Source: Candidatus Elarobacter sp.
GTDB taxonomy: Bacteria > Vulcanimicrobiota > Vulcanimicrobiia > Vulcanimicrobiales > Vulcanimicrobiaceae
DNA length: 14,402 nt
Reading direction: 5' to 3'
Assembly: GCA_030150085.1 (NCBI GenBank)
Contig: JASLGJ010000329.1
Location: forward strand, 1 to 14,402
The translations under genes and the position numbers were made by a program. The notes under the pieces are model-generated. The model made no database searches and had not been told where the DNA came from. It saw nothing but the letters and a program-made list of their open reading frames with translations. Positions 6,825 through 14,177 of this stretch are shown in pieces (position 1 is the first letter of the stretch; the number at the start of each line of letters is the position of its first letter).

Positions 6825-9809
6825 GTGACGACGGCCGCGCAGCCGCTGCTCTACCAGCGCCTCGAGCGCCGGCTGCGGGCCGAGGTCGAGGGCGAGGTCT
6901 GCTTCGACCGCGTCACGCGCGGCATGTACGCCACCGACGCCTCGATCTACCAGATCATGCCGCTGGGCGTCGTGGTGCCGCGCACTCCGGCGGACGTGGA
7001 GGCGGCGCTGGCGATCGCGCGCGAGCACGGCGTGGCGGTCACCCCGCGCGGCGGCGGGACCTCGCAGTGCGGCCAGACCGTCAACCACGGGCTGATCGTG
7101 GACGTCAGCCGGCACCTGCGCTCGATCGTGTCGCTCGACACCGCGGCCCGGCGCGCGCGCGTGCAGCCGGGGATCGTGCTCGACGCGCTCAACCGCGCGC
7201 TCGCGCGCGAAGGATTGTTCTTCCCGGTCGACCCCTCGACGGCCAGCCGGGCCACGATCGGCGGCATGACCGCCAACAACAGCTCGGGGGCGCGCTCGAT
7301 CCGCTACGGCATCATGGCCGACAACGTGCTCGGGATCGACGCGGTGCTGGCCGACGGCACGCGCGCCTATTTCGGCCAGACCGGACCGGCCGGCGCGGAC
7401 GGCGCCCTCGCCGCCGCCGAGCCGCCGCGCTACCGCGAGCTGGTCGCGCGCGTGCGCGCCATCGCGGCGCGCGAGGCGGGCGAGATCGCGGCCCGCATTC
7501 CCAAGGTCCAGCGCCACGTGGGCGGCTACGCGATCCAGAGCGTGCGCCCCGAGGGGCACAACATGGCCCGGCTGCTGGTCGGCTCGGAGGGCACGCTGGC
7601 CTACTTCACCGAGATCGACCTCGCGCTGCAGCCGCTCCCGCGCGCCAAGGCGCTGGGCATCTGCCACTTCCCCAGCCTGGGCGCGGCGATGCGCGCCACG
7701 CAGGCCCTGGTCGCGCTCGACCCGGTCGCGGTAGAGCTGGTCGACCGCACCATGATCGAGCTCTCGCGCGGGATCGCCGCCTTCGCGCCGACCATGGCCA
7801 AGTACGTGCGCGGCGAGCCCGGCTCGCTGCTGCTGGTGGAGTTCACCGGCGACGAGCCCGCGCCGCTGGCCGCGCGGCTCGACGCGCTGGAAGAGACGAT
7901 GGCCGAGCTGGGCTACCCGGGCGGGGTGGTGAAGGTCACCGACGGCCCCGGCCAGGCCGCGGTGTGGGACGTCCGCGCGGCGGGCTTGAACATCATGACC
8001 TCGATGCGCGGCGACGCCAAGCCGGTCTCGATCATCGAGGACTGCGCGGTACCGCTGGAGCACCTGGCGGACTACACCGACCGCCTGACCGCCATCTTCG
8101 CCCGCCACGGCACGAGCGGCACGTTCTACGCCCACGCCTCGGTAGGCTGCCTGCACGTGCGGCCGGTGCTCGACGTCAAGCGCGACGAGGACGTCGGCAA
8201 GCTGCGCGCGATCGCCGAGGAAGCGTTCGCGCTGGTGCGCGCGTACGGCGGCGCGCACTCCGGCGAGCACGGCGACGGGATCGTGCGCTCGGAGTTCCAC
8301 GAGGAGATGTTCGGGTCGCGCATCGTCGGCGCGTTCCGCGAGATCAAGGCCGCCTTCGACCCGACCGGCCTGCTCAACCCGGGCAAGATCGTCGACGCGC
8401 CCAAGATGGACGACCGCGCGAACTTCCGCTACGGTCCGCGCTACGCGCCGCTCCCGCTGAAGACCGAGCTGGACTGGAGCGAGTGGGGCGGCTTCAGCGG
8501 CGCGGTCGAGATGTGCAACAACAACGGCGCCTGCCGCAAGAGCGCGCCGGGCGCGATGTGCCCCTCGTACCGCGTCACCGACGACGAGCACCACGTCACG
8601 CGCGGGCGGGCCAACGGGCTGCGCCTGGCGCTGACCGGCCAGCTCGGCCCCGACGGGCTGACCTCGCCCGAGCTCTACGACGCGCTCGACCTGTGCGTGT
8701 CGTGCAAGGCCTGCCGGCGCGAGTGCCCGACCGGGGTCGACATGGCGCGGATGAAGATCGAGTTCCTGGCCCACTACCGGGCCGAGCACGGCATCCCGCG
8801 CGCGGACCGCATGGTGGCCGAGCTGCCGCGCACCGCCCACCGCGCCGGCCCGCTCGCGCGCCTGGCGAACCTGCGCGACCGCATCCCGGGCCTGGCCAAA
8901 GCCCTCGAAGGCATCAGCGGCTTCACCGCCCGCCGCCCGCTCCCGCGCTGGCACCCCCGCCCGTACCGCGACGGTGCCGCAACTGCGGCGGCTAGGACTT
9001 CCGCCAGCACGGCAGCCGGAACGGCGCCAAACGCCGCGTCGACGGCGCCCGCGCCCAACGGCGAGGTGGTGTTCTTCGTCGACACGTTCAACCGCTATTT
9101 CGAGGCCGACGCCGCGCGCGCGGCGGAGCGCGTGCTCGTCGCGGCGGGTTACGCGCCGGTGGTGGTGCGCGCGGCGGACGGGGCGCGGCCGCTGTGCTGC
9201 GGGCGGACGTTTCTGAGCGCGGGGATGCTGGCCGAGGCGCGCGCCGAGGCGGAGCGCACGATCGCGGCGCTCGCGCCGTACGCCGCGCGCGGGGTGCCGG
9301 TCGTCGGGCTGGAGCCGTCGTGCCTGCTGACGCTGCGCGACGAGTTCCTGGCCCTGGTGCCGACGCAGGCGGCGCGTTCGGTGGCGGGCGCGGCGCTGCT
9401 GTTCGAGGAGTTCGTCGCGCGCGAGCTCGACGCGGGGCGCTGGAACCCGCCGCTGCGGCCGCTGGCGCGCAAGGCGGTCGTCCACGGGCACTGCCACCAG
9501 AAGGCCTTCGGCGCGATGCCCGCCGTGGTGCGCGCGCTGCGCGCGATCCCCGGGCTCGAAGCGGAGGTCATCGAGTCGTCGTGCTGCGGCATGGCCGGCA
9601 CGTTCGGCTACGAGCGCGAGCACTACGACGTCTCGATGCGCATGGCCGAGCGCGACCTGCTGCCCGCGGTGCGGGCGGCGGCCGCAGACACGCTGGTCGT
9701 GGCCGACGGCATGAGCTGTAAGCACCAGATCGCGCACGGCGCCCGACGCCGCGCGCTGCACGTCGCCGAGGTGTACGCCGCGGCATTGGAAGGAGATCCC
9801 ACGTCATGA
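6825..9809 (+). CDS. FAD/4Fe-4S D-2-hydroxyacid dehydrogenase, GlcD-GlcF (YdiJ-type) fusion
   Basis: This 994-residue fusion is expected to oxidise a D-2-hydroxy acid (glycolate, D-lactate, D-glycerate or D-2-hydroxyglutarate are the known options) and pass electrons to the respiratory chain. Residues about 45-270 form the PCMH-type FAD domain, with PRGGGTSQCG at 74-83 and PSTASRATIGGMTANNSSG at 137-155. Residues about 280-525 are the FAD-oxidase C domain, with HSGEHGDG at 478-485 and DPTGLLNPGK at 512-521. An iron-sulfur domain follows: Cys564, Cys570 and Cys579 (MCNNNGAC and AMCPSY), then CVSCKACRRECP at 624-635. After an Ala/Thr-rich linker (about 716-745) come two CCG modules, with CCG at 791-793, PSC at 831-833, HGHCHQK at 887-893 and SSCCG at 918-922. 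The GTG start lies one base after the preceding stop, and the end overlaps the next ATG by four bases. Confidence 0.92.
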   Translation: MTTAAQPLLYQRLERRLRAEVEGEVCFDRVTRGMYATDASIYQIMPLGVVVPRTPADVEAALAIAREHGVAVTPRGGGTSQCGQTVNHGLIVDVSRHLRSIVSLDTAARRARVQPGIVLDALNRALAREGLFFPVDPSTASRATIGGMTANNSSGARSIRYGIMADNVLGIDAVLADGTRAYFGQTGPAGADGALAAAEPPRYRELVARVRAIAAREAGEIAARIPKVQRHVGGYAIQSVRPEGHNMARLLVGSEGTLAYFTEIDLALQPLPRAKALGICHFPSLGAAMRATQALVALDPVAVELVDRTMIELSRGIAAFAPTMAKYVRGEPGSLLLVEFTGDEPAPLAARLDALEETMAELGYPGGVVKVTDGPGQAAVWDVRAAGLNIMTSMRGDAKPVSIIEDCAVPLEHLADYTDRLTAIFARHGTSGTFYAHASVGCLHVRPVLDVKRDEDVGKLRAIAEEAFALVRAYGGAHSGEHGDGIVRSEFHEEMFGSRIVGAFREIKAAFDPTGLLNPGKIVDAPKMDDRANFRYGPRYAPLPLKTELDWSEWGGFSGAVEMCNNNGACRKSAPGAMCPSYRVTDDEHHVTRGRANGLRLALTGQLGPDGLTSPELYDALDLCVSCKACRRECPTGVDMARMKIEFLAHYRAEHGIPRADRMVAELPRTAHRAGPLARLANLRDRIPGLAKALEGISGFTARRPLPRWHPRPYRDGAATAAARTSASTAAGTAPNAASTAPAPNGEVVFFVDTFNRYFEADAARAAERVLVAAGYAPVVVRAADGARPLCCGRTFLSAGMLAEARAEAERTIAALAPYAARGVPVVGLEPSCLLTLRDEFLALVPTQAARSVAGAALLFEEFVARELDAGRWNPPLRPLARKAVVHGHCHQKAFGAMPAVVRALRAIPGLEAEVIESSCCGMAGTFGYEREHYDVSMRMAERDLLPAVRAAAADTLVVADGMSCKHQIAHGARRRALHVAEVYAAALEGDPTS

Positions 9810-10864
9810 CGACTCGTGGAACGTTCGTCCGCTCGGCCGGCGCGCTGGGCGCCGGTCTGCTCGCGGGCAACCCAGCGCTGGCGCTGGCGCGGCGCAAGAA
9901 CGAGCTGACCGACGCCGACGTCTCGAAGCTCTACGACGCCGCCAAAAAGGAGGGCACGGTCACCTGGTGGACCGGCCACTACACGCAGGACGCGGCCGAG
10001 CGCGTGCGCGACGCGTTCAAGGCGAAATATCCCGGCATCGACGTGCAGCTCTTGCGCCAGACCGGCCAAGTGCTCTTCCAGCGCCTCACGCAGGACCTCA
10101 AGTCCAACGTGCACCAGGTCGACGTGTTCGCCTCGACCGACGAAGCCCACATGCCGCTGCTCAAGAAGCAGAACGCGCTGGCCTCGTTCGTGCCGGCCGA
10201 CATCGACAAGATCCCTTCCCAGTACCAGCACCTCGACCCAGACGACGCCTACCAGCTCGGCGACATCGCGCTGATGTGCATCAACTACAACCCCAAGAAA
10301 GTCCCCGCGCCGCGCCGCTGGGCCGACCTGCTCGACCCCAAGTACAAGGGCCAGCTCACGGTCGGGCACCCCGGATTCAGCGGCTACGTCGGCAACTGGG
10401 TCATCGCGATGAACGACAAGTACGGCTGGGACGCGTACTTCAAGAAGTTCGCCGCCAACGAGCCCAAAATCGGGCGCTCGGTGTTCGACGCGACGACCGA
10501 CATCGTCTCGGGCGAGCGCACCCTGGGGCCGGGCGCCGACAGCCTCGCGCTGGACAAGAAGTCCTCGGGCGCGAGCATCGCGATCGCCTTCCCCGAGGAC
10601 GACACGGTGCTGGTCACCGCGCCCGTCGCGGTGATGAAGGACGCGCCGCACCCCAACGCCGCGCGCCTGCTGATGAACTTCTACTACTCGCGCGAGTACG
10701 CGCAGACGATGGCCAAGACGTTCAACGTGCCGATGCGCACCGACGTCCCGGCCGCCGGCGGGATCCGCTGGGACCGGCTCAAGACCTACCGGGTGAAGCT
10801 GGACCGGCTCAACAGCGGTGTGCCCGAGGTAGTCGCCAAATGGCGCGAGACGTTCAACGTCTAG
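9806..10864 (+). CDS. ABC importer extracellular solute-binding protein (Fbp/SBP family 1-like)
   Basis: This 352-residue binding protein captures the substrate for the permease and ATPase encoded next. An export signal is visible: a TRGTFVRS segment at residues 3-10, a hydrophobic stretch at 11-28 (AGALGAGLLAGNPALALA) and RR after it. It resembles a Tat signal in which the first Arg of the twin pair is replaced by Thr. The mature part has the family pattern GTVTWWTGHY (50-59), FKAKYPGIDVQLL (71-83), VDVFAST (105-111), YNPKKVP (161-167), WADLLDPKYKGQLTVGHP (172-189) and AFPEDDTVLVTAPVAVMKDAPHP (261-283). The paired tyrosines that bind iron in FbpA-type proteins are not seen at the equivalent central position, so an organic substrate is more likely than ferric iron. 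The ATG overlaps the previous stop (ATGA), and GGAAGGAGAT (9788-9797) is a good ribosome-binding site. Confidence 0.9.
   Translation: MTTRGTFVRSAGALGAGLLAGNPALALARRKNELTDADVSKLYDAAKKEGTVTWWTGHYTQDAAERVRDAFKAKYPGIDVQLLRQTGQVLFQRLTQDLKSNVHQVDVFASTDEAHMPLLKKQNALASFVPADIDKIPSQYQHLDPDDAYQLGDIALMCINYNPKKVPAPRRWADLLDPKYKGQLTVGHPGFSGYVGNWVIAMNDKYGWDAYFKKFAANEPKIGRSVFDATTDIVSGERTLGPGADSLALDKKSSGASIAIAFPEDDTVLVTAPVAVMKDAPHPNAARLLMNFYYSREYAQTMAKTFNVPMRTDVPAAGGIRWDRLKTYRVKLDRLNSGVPEVVAKWRETFNV
10848..10862. repeat. Inverted repeat at the binding-protein/permease junction
   Basis: AGACGTT-C-AACGTCT has seven-base arms around one central base and covers the last codons and stop of the binding-protein gene, three bases before the permease GTG. 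In mRNA it could form a five-pair stem with a TTCAA loop. Hairpins in this place in importer operons often protect the binding-protein message so that it outnumbers permease mRNA; here that is only an inference. Confidence 0.35.
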
Positions 10865-10865
10865 C

Positions 10866-12581
10866 GTGACCGAAACCGTAGCCCGCCGCCGGGCCGAACG
10901 CGCGCGCGGCTTCGACTCCGGGCCGCTCCTGTTCGCGGGAGCGGCGCTGGTGCTCGCGATCCTGGTGGTGGTGCCGATCGGGTGGCTGCTCGTGATGAGC
11001 GTGCAGCGGCCCGACTCGGGCGCGCTCACCCTGCGCAACTACGTCGAGGCGTTCACCACCTCGATCTACCTGCGCCCGATCCTCAACTCGCTCGTGCTGG
11101 CGCTCTCGGTGGCGACGATCGCGGTGGTGCTGGGCACGCCGTTGGCCTGGCTGATCGCCCGCACCGACCTGCCCGGCCGGCCGGCGCTGCGCGCGCTGAT
11201 CACCGCCGCGTTCGTGACGCCGTCGTTCATCGGCGCGGAGGCCTGGATTCTGCTCGCCGCGCCCAACAGCGGCTGGCTCAACCGCGCCTACACCACGCTG
11301 ACGCACGCCGCGCACGGCCCGCTCAACATCTACTCGCTGTTCGGCGCGATCTTCGTGATGGCGCTCTACAACGTGCCCTACACGTTCACGTTCGTGGCCG
11401 GCGCGCTCGAGCTGCTGCCGGTCGATCTGGAGGACGCCTCGTCGACGCTGGGCGCGTCGGCCTGGCGCACGATGACCTCGATCACCCTGCCGCTGGTCGC
11501 GCCCGCGATCATCGGCGGCTTCATCATGTCGTTCCTCGAAGCGCTGGCAGAGTTCGGCGCGCCGGCGTTCCTGCTGATCCCGGCGCGCACGCAGGTGGTC
11601 ACGACGCAGCTCTACCTCTTCTTCCAGTTCCCGGTGCGCACGGAGCTGGCGGCGGCGTACGCGATGCCGCTGCTCGGCGTGACGATCGGGCTGCTGCTCC
11701 TGCAGCGCCGCATCCTCGGGCGCAAGAAGTACGCGGTGGTGGGCGGCAAGGGCGGGCGGCGGCGGCTGGTCGCGCTCGGCCCGTGGCGCTGGCCGCTGCT
11801 GGGCGCGGCGCTGCTCGTGCCGCTCTGCTCGGTGGCGCTGCCGTACCTGGCCCTGCTCGCCGCGTCGCTCTCGCACGCCTGGAACGAAGGCCCGGTCGGC
11901 GCGAACTTCACCTTCTACTGGTACCACTGGGCGATCTTCGACAACGCCGAGACGCGCGGCGCGATCGGGCACAGCCTGGCCTACGGCGCGACCGCCGCGA
12001 CGGCCGCCACGCTGATCGCGTTCCTCGTGGCATACATCACCAACCGCAAGTTGTTCCCCGGCGCCGCGGTGCTCGGCTTCGTGTGCATGGCGCCGTTCGT
12101 CGTGCCGGGGATCGTGCTCGCGATCGGCATCTACGCCGCCTACTCGCACCCGCCGATCCTGCTCTACGGCACCGCGGCGATCCTGATCGTCGCCTTCACC
12201 ACGCGCTTCCTGCCGATCGCGTACTCGAACCTGAACACGATGATCGGCTCGGTCGGCGCCGACCTGGAGAACGCCGCGCGCACGCTGGGCGCGACGCGCC
12301 TGCGGGCGCTGTTCACGATCACCGCACCGCTGCTGCGGCGCGGCATCCTGGCGAGCTGGCTGCTGGTGTTCATCCCCGCGATCCGCGAGCTGAGCTCGGC
12401 GATCTTCCTGTTCACCCCGCGCACCGCGACGATGACGACCCAAATCTACGACTTCACCGACGCCGGCAACTACGAGGCGGTCGCGACCCTGGCGGTGGTG
12501 ATCCTGGCGATCACGCTGGCGATCGTCTCGGTCGCATACCGCTTCCTCGGCCGCGACTTCATGGACTCCCGGAGAACCTGA
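10866..12581 (+). CDS. ABC importer permease, fused double domain (FbpB/ThiP type)
   Basis: This 571-residue inner-membrane protein contains two BinPDT_transp_1 domains in one chain. That is the arrangement of ferric-iron, thiamine and some phosphonate or polyamine-like importers. Domain one spans about residues 20-285, with its ATPase-contact EAA loop near 187-215 (DLEDASSTLGASAWRTMTSI followed by TLPL). Domain two spans about 305-562, with its loop near 466-490 (DLENAARTLGATRLRALFTI followed by TAPLL). Each has about six hydrophobic segments, beginning at 21-46 in the first and 309-335 in the second. A basic connector (RRILGRKKYAVVGGKGGRRR, 281-300) joins them on the cytoplasmic side. The GTG start is one base after the binding-protein stop, and the stop shares its A with the ATPase ATG (TGATG). 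Confidence 0.93.
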   Translation: MTETVARRRAERARGFDSGPLLFAGAALVLAILVVVPIGWLLVMSVQRPDSGALTLRNYVEAFTTSIYLRPILNSLVLALSVATIAVVLGTPLAWLIARTDLPGRPALRALITAAFVTPSFIGAEAWILLAAPNSGWLNRAYTTLTHAAHGPLNIYSLFGAIFVMALYNVPYTFTFVAGALELLPVDLEDASSTLGASAWRTMTSITLPLVAPAIIGGFIMSFLEALAEFGAPAFLLIPARTQVVTTQLYLFFQFPVRTELAAAYAMPLLGVTIGLLLLQRRILGRKKYAVVGGKGGRRRLVALGPWRWPLLGAALLVPLCSVALPYLALLAASLSHAWNEGPVGANFTFYWYHWAIFDNAETRGAIGHSLAYGATAATAATLIAFLVAYITNRKLFPGAAVLGFVCMAPFVVPGIVLAIGIYAAYSHPPILLYGTAAILIVAFTTRFLPIAYSNLNTMIGSVGADLENAARTLGATRLRALFTITAPLLRRGILASWLLVFIPAIRELSSAIFLFTPRTATMTTQIYDFTDAGNYEAVATLAVVILAITLAIVSVAYRFLGRDFMDSRRT

Positions 12582-13678
12582 TGGCACGAATCGACATCGC
12601 GGGGCTCGTGAAGGGCTACCCGGGCAGCAAAGCGGGCCGCGCCGTGGACGGCATCGACCTGGCGATCGCCGACGGCGAGGTGATGGCGCTGGTCGGCCCG
12701 TCGGGCTGCGGCAAGACCACGACCCTGCAACTGCTGGCGGGCTTTCTCAAACCGGACGCGGGCACGATCTCAGTCGGCGAGCGCGTCGTGTCGTCGGCGA
12801 AGGCGGTCGTGCCGCCCGAGAGGCGGCGCATGTCGCTGATCTTCCAGAGCTACGCGGTGTGGCCGCACAAGACCGTGTTCGAGAACGTCGCCTACGGTCT
12901 GCGCGTGCAGAAGCTGGGGCGAAGCGAGATCGAGGACCGGGTGAAGCGCGTGCTGCAGAGCGTGCGCCTGACCGACCTCGCGCAGCGCTATCCGAACGAG
13001 CTGTCGGGCGGCCAGCAGCAGCGCGTCGCGCTGGCCCGCGCGGTGGTGGTCGAACCCGAAACGCTGCTGCTCGACGAGCCGCTCTCCAACCTCGACGCCA
13101 ATTTGCGCGAGGAGATGCGCTTCGAGATTCGCCGCGTTCACGACACGACCGGGATCACGATGGTCTACGTCACCCACGACCAGGCCGAGGCGATGGTCGC
13201 GGCCGACCGCATCGCGATCATGCAGCACGGCCGCATCGCCCAGGTCGGCACCGCGCGCGACATCTACGAGCGCCCGGCGTCGAGCTTCGTCGCGACCTTC
13301 ATCGGCCGCACCAACACGCTGCCCGCGACCCTGATCGCGCCCGGCATGGCGGAGTTCGGCGGCGTGCGGCTGCGCGTGCGCGAGGACGCGGACGGCCCGG
13401 CCGCGGGCCCGGTGACGCTATGCGTGCGCCCGCACGAGCTGCGGCTCACGCCCGCGACGGACGGCGACGCCTCCACCGGCTACGACCAGAACGGCGGCAA
13501 CCACCTCGTCGGCCGCATCCTGCGGCAGACGTACCTCGGCGACGCGCGCGACTACCTGGTCGCCGTCGGTGACGAACAGGTTCGCGTGTCGGCGCCTCCA
13601 CAAGACGACCACGCCGTAGGCAGCGCGGTACGGCTTGCTGTTCCAGTGGACGCGTGCCGCGTGGTCGCGACCGACTGA
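12581..13678 (+). CDS. ABC importer ATPase with TOBE domain (Fbp/Pot-type)
   Basis: This 365-residue ATPase drives the fused permease. Motifs are canonical: Walker A GPSGCGKTT at residues 39-47, Gln89 in the Q-loop (LIFQSYAVWPHKTVFENVAY), the signature LSGGQQQR at 141-148, Walker B TLLLDEP at 161-167, the D-loop SNLD at 169-172 and His199 (VTHDQAEAM). The C-terminal part from about residue 280 is a TOBE domain, with CVRPHELRL around 286-294, as in CUT1/Fbp/Pot importers, where it contributes to regulation. The ATG overlaps the permease stop by one base and has GGAG (12571-12574) six bases upstream. The same frame is open far upstream through the permease gene, but that part is an Arg/Ala shadow. 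It ends one base before the convergent gene that follows, with no visible terminator. Confidence 0.94.
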   Translation: MARIDIAGLVKGYPGSKAGRAVDGIDLAIADGEVMALVGPSGCGKTTTLQLLAGFLKPDAGTISVGERVVSSAKAVVPPERRRMSLIFQSYAVWPHKTVFENVAYGLRVQKLGRSEIEDRVKRVLQSVRLTDLAQRYPNELSGGQQQRVALARAVVVEPETLLLDEPLSNLDANLREEMRFEIRRVHDTTGITMVYVTHDQAEAMVAADRIAIMQHGRIAQVGTARDIYERPASSFVATFIGRTNTLPATLIAPGMAEFGGVRLRVREDADGPAAGPVTLCVRPHELRLTPATDGDASTGYDQNGGNHLVGRILRQTYLGDARDYLVAVGDEQVRVSAPPQDDHAVGSAVRLAVPVDACRVVATD

Positions 13679-13679
13679 G

Positions 13680-14177
13680 CTAGGCGGCTTCCTCGCTCGC
13701 ACGAGCCTGGAATTCCGCGTACTCCTCGACCGTTTCGAGTGCGCCAAAGTCCACCGCGTCGACGATCGTGCCGAAGAAGTACGTCGCTTGGAAGGGGCCG
13801 TCTCCGTCGTCGTAGTCGCGCTCGTACTGGCGGATCGTCAGCTCCACCAGCGCGACGTAGAGCCGGTCGAAATCCAGCTCGCCGAACAGCTCGCGTCGCT
13901 GTGTGACGAGCATCGGGATCGCGACGTCGTCGCTCGGATAGCCCCAGAACGGCGCGCACCGCAAGCGCCAGTAGCCGTCCTCGCGCCGGCTCACCTCGAC
14001 TGGGCGCACGATCAGCGCGACGCGGTGCGGCGGCGTGCCGAAGAAGCGAAACCGCTCCACCAGCTCGCCATAGCGGTGCGGCTCGTAGACGAAGTTGCGC
14101 CACAGCACCTCGCGTCCGCTGAACAGCACCACCGCGCCCTCGTCGTCCTCGCGAATCTCGCGATGCCGCTGCCCCAC
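13680..14177 (-). CDS. Hypothetical protein of unknown family
   Basis: I do not recognise this 165-residue protein. It looks soluble, with no signal peptide or membrane segment. It is rich in aromatic and charged residues, for example VLWRNFVYEPHRYGELVERF (24-43), RLRCAPFWGYPSDDVAIPML (71-90) and IRQYERDYDDGDGPFQATYF (115-134). The C-terminus is acidic and helical (ALETVEEYAEFQARASEEAA). Codon use and the aromatic-rich core support real coding. The reading frame stays open to an ATG at 14309, but the extra 44 residues would come from the two arms of a palindrome and read as a mirror-like Pro/Gly/Arg/Ala sequence, so I prefer the GTG at 14177. Other in-frame starts slightly inside are possible. 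No ribosome-binding site is seen. The first 53 coding bases lie in the inverted repeat and are mirrored exactly at 14350-14402. Confidence 0.7.
   Translation of the reverse strand: MGQRHREIREDDEGAVVLFSGREVLWRNFVYEPHRYGELVERFRFFGTPPHRVALIVRPVEVSRREDGYWRLRCAPFWGYPSDDVAIPMLVTQRRELFGELDFDRLYVALVELTIRQYERDYDDGDGPFQATYFFGTIVDAVDFGALETVEEYAEFQARASEEAA

Noticed and set aside
6681..9761. A 1026-codon open frame antisense to the dehydrogenase gene
   Set aside because: Its composition is dominated by Arg, His, Ala, Gly, Val and Gln without motifs, while the plus strand encodes a dehydrogenase with intact FAD and cluster motifs.
10982..12580. Upstream part of the open frame that ends in the importer ATPase
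   Set aside because: This region is an off-frame reading of the permease gene. The ATPase has its own ATG at 12581 with a GGAG site.
10854..12587. A 577-codon open frame antisense to the permease gene
   Set aside because: It is extremely Arg/His/Glu/Gln-rich with no domain, a mirror of the hydrophobic permease codons.
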